Source: Vigna angularis (taxonomy: Eukaryota > Streptophyta > Magnoliopsida > Fabales > Fabaceae). From it: a DNA stretch of 64,000 nucleotides. The notes under the pieces are model-generated. The model was not told the origin of the DNA. It saw only the letters and a list, made by a program, of their open reading frames with translations, and made no database searches. Each line of letters opens with the position of its first letter. Positions within the stretch are counted from its first letter, which is position 1. This document shows, piece by piece, positions 61,901 through 64,000 of the stretch. The stretch covers positions 33,008,090 through 33,072,089 of the forward strand of contig NC_068974.1 in NCBI RefSeq assembly GCF_016808095.1, written 5' to 3'. Made by a program: the position numbers and the translations under genes.

Positions 61901-62457
61901 CCAGCATCACCTTCACACCAACACAGGCAGATCGCTTTGTCTTGGCATTTCGAAACTGGCTGAGGCGACATGGCAATGGCCAACCAGAATGGTTTGCCAA
62001 CATCAGCAACCTGCCATTGCCATCAACAGTTTTATCCAAACGTGAGGTACAATAAACATGATCCAAGATTCTCAGTTTCAACAATGAGAAATGTTAAGAA
62101 AACACTCTATTACAACACTCATTTTAACTCTCCAATAAAATTCACTCCAACTACAAAATCAGGAATAAGACTAAATGAATCATTTTCTTTTTGGTTGTGT
62201 AGATGATGGATAGATTTGAACAGCATACTCTGAAGTGTTCATCATGTAAAGGAGCTTACGAGGGATTCCAAATATGGCAGAAAGTCCTAATTGGTGCAAC
62301 AGTTATGTTTTGTGCAACATCAGGGATCCCAGCAGATGTCCAGTTTCGTGTTCTTTTGGCAGGACTTGCAATTGTCAGCGCTGCCTTAGCTTTTACCCTA
62401 AACCAGCTCCAAAAGAATTTTGAATTTGTCGATTACGTTCATGCAGAAATCGAATAA
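58450..62457 (+). CDS. PTC52: Chloroplast Rieske oxygenase, PTC52/ACD1-like family
   Basis: Seven exons: 58450-58902, 59320-59555, 59697-59823, 60386-60522, 61165-61324, 61771-62046 and 62203-62457. They give 547 residues with all phases closed. The first about 60 residues are Ser/Thr-rich and basic, like a chloroplast transit peptide. The Rieske [2Fe-2S] site is Cys143-x-His145 and Cys163-x2-His166. The mononuclear iron site is Asn259-x2-Asp262-x2-His265-x4-His270. Near the C-terminus is the Cys475-x2-Cys478 redox motif shared by PTC52, PAO and TIC55, then two hydrophobic spans (about 490-530). Relatives are inner-envelope monooxygenases linked to chlorophyll metabolism and plastid import. 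The DRFEQHTLKCSSCKGAY block and the overall length fit PTC52 (ACD1-like) better than pheophorbide a oxygenase. An in-frame GTG upstream at 58396 is not a credible start. Confidence 0.92.
58913..58979. repeat. Compound microsatellite (CT)n(AT)n(GT)n
   Basis: Three adjoining dinucleotide tracts start about ten bases after the exon 1 donor of the Rieske gene. Long alternating tracts at this position are likely to vary in length between lines. Confidence 0.95.
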
Positions 62458-62685
62458 ACACTGATTTCCACGTTAATTGTAAATAGAGTTGAAGAAAGAT
62501 TACATGTATTCATACTATTTTGATGAAAAGAGCTTAGTTCTACACAATCTTGAAATTTAAGACATGAAACAAGGTTCGTTTCATATCAATTACATGAAGT
62601 AACACTAACCACTGGAATTCGTAAACTTGGTGACTTCAGAATGATGAACTCAAGAACTATGCTATAAAAGTGAACCTTTGTAAGA

Positions 62686-62829
62686 GGAAAAATATTTTTT
62701 TAACAACTTTTTTTTGACAACTTTTTTTATAACAGTTTATGTGACAGTTCGTGATTGATTCATTTTAAATATACGAACTAATAAAACAATGACACATAAA
62801 TTATTGTTAAAAAGTTGTTAACATATCAA
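62686..62829. repeat. MITE-like repeat, copy B
   Basis: It is about 144 bp and similar along its length to 23767-23910. The ends are inverted: a TTAACAACTTTTT start and an AAAAAGTTGTTAAC end. It lies about 230 bp after the stop codon of the Rieske gene, possibly at the end of its transcript. Confidence 0.65.
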
Positions 62830-64000
62830 GTTTTTGTAAGAGATAAAGTTATTGATGTGAATTTGAGGTCGAAGTGTTGAACAATACGAACTAATAAGTT
62901 ATGTACCAAACTAATATCAAATTTAATTTTCTATCCCCTAAAATATTTTATGTCATTATATATTAAAATGAGAATATAATTCCGATGTATATTTTAATAC
63001 ATATATTAAAAGAGTAACATTTCTATTTAATTGAATTTACAAAGTTATTTAAAACATTTTTTTAGCGCTTATTAAAAAGAGCATACTTTTTCGGCTATGA
63101 TTATTTATATGTGTAATTAAGAAACACGTTAGAAGGTCTAGTTTTTTGAAGTTTTTTTGTACTTTCAAATTTATGACGAGTAAAATTAAATTTGATATAT
63201 ATATTTTTTAACTTTGTACTCACTTATATTCAATTTTTAAAATAAAATCTACTTAACCGTCCAACGAAGAAGCTGTTAAATTGAATCAAGTTATTGAATT
63301 ATTCGAAAATATGTTCATTTTACTCTTTTTTTTAAATATAATTGAACTCAGCCTACCACACCCTGTAGGTTAAAGTAAATTTTATTTTAATCACTCGACT
63401 CATTTTAGTTAAAAATAAATAAAACAAATTATTAAATAAATACGTAAAATATAAATAGAAGAAGTCTAAAAATACCAAACTAGTTTAGAAGGTTACAAAG
63501 TGATCATTGAAAAGAGTCTAATGGAGAAGACTTTGTTGGAAAATAATTTCTAACTTCTTCCATGAGTACTCTATGAGCATTGAGATCAATCCTATATCAA
63601 AGTTTTGAATAAAGAAACACACAACAACTTAACACATTGTTTTCTTAAATTAAATTAATGAAGATAAAACTATGATGGAATCCAAATTATTAATTTGTCT
63701 TTAACAAAAGAATAAAAAACAGAAAAACTCATTTTAAAAACGAGATAAAAAAGAAAATGAGAAATTTTATAAGTAGGTTTTGTAGCTATTTGACCCAAAT
63801 TTATATTATTATTATTGTGAGTCCAAAAATATCCCATAAACACGAAGTGCAAATGTGAAAATATTATGATATTTATGATAATATAAATAATAAACTAAAT
63901 CTAAACTTAGTTTATTTGTTAATATTTCTTACATACTAACATGTACATGAAAACCTAAAAATATATCATATCACATAAGGTATATTAATTGAATACTTAT
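62830..64000. other. AT-rich intergenic DNA to the window end
   Basis: I see no gene, RNA or repeat with defined ends. Confidence 0.45.

Noticed and set aside
1..64000. tRNA and rRNA genes
   Set aside because: I found no cloverleaf-compatible A/B-box pairs or rRNA-like blocks by eye. A tRNAscan run would settle it.

Overview
This is plant nuclear DNA, most likely from a legume of the Phaseolus/Vigna/Glycine type. It is AT-rich, it has short GC-richer exons with GT/AG introns, and the proteins encoded are plant-type. The dispersed repeats look like legume transposable elements. The species call is inference from repeat and protein style; no search was run.

Six host protein-coding genes can be read. 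They are a one-exon RING-H2 membrane protein (3.6-4.2 kb, +), a seven-exon RING protein of 862 residues (17.3-21.3 kb, -), an 18-exon PHD-finger/acetyltransferase protein of 869 residues related to IDM1/ROS4 (35.2-41.3 kb, +), a CKS1 cell-cycle subunit (48.2-49.2 kb, +), a 66-residue single-span membrane protein (54.2-54.8 kb, +), and a seven-exon Rieske oxygenase of the PTC52/ACD1-like family (58.5-62.5 kb, +). I assembled the exons by hand. All six models close in frame with consensus splice sites. The genes share no evident pathway, as expected for unlinked plant loci.

Transposable elements and their debris fill most of the rest. A complete, apparently intact Ty1-copia retrotransposon (9444-14053, -) has two LTRs that look identical and a perfect 5-bp target duplication. 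A Ty3-gypsy remnant (about 5.7-7.9 kb) carries an unusual array of hairpin-forming repeats. There is a non-autonomous CACTA element (31066-32139) and a solo LTR inside an intron of the PHD gene (38219-38430). Two elements with long inverted repeats and 9-bp target duplications (49971-51038 and 51767-53445) look Mutator-like, and the second carries a broken guanylate kinase copy. MITE-like repeats and copia relics are scattered between them.

Immediately downstream of the PHD/acetyltransferase gene lies a decayed, truncated tandem copy of its 5' half (42.3-44.3 kb). It runs into a 1.2-kb pyrimidine-rich, nearly G-free minisatellite. The CKS1 gene carries a 119-bp tandem duplication that copies its last splice acceptor together with the first bases of exon 3. 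The long gaps at 22.6-31 kb and 14.1-16.2 kb contain no gene I can support.
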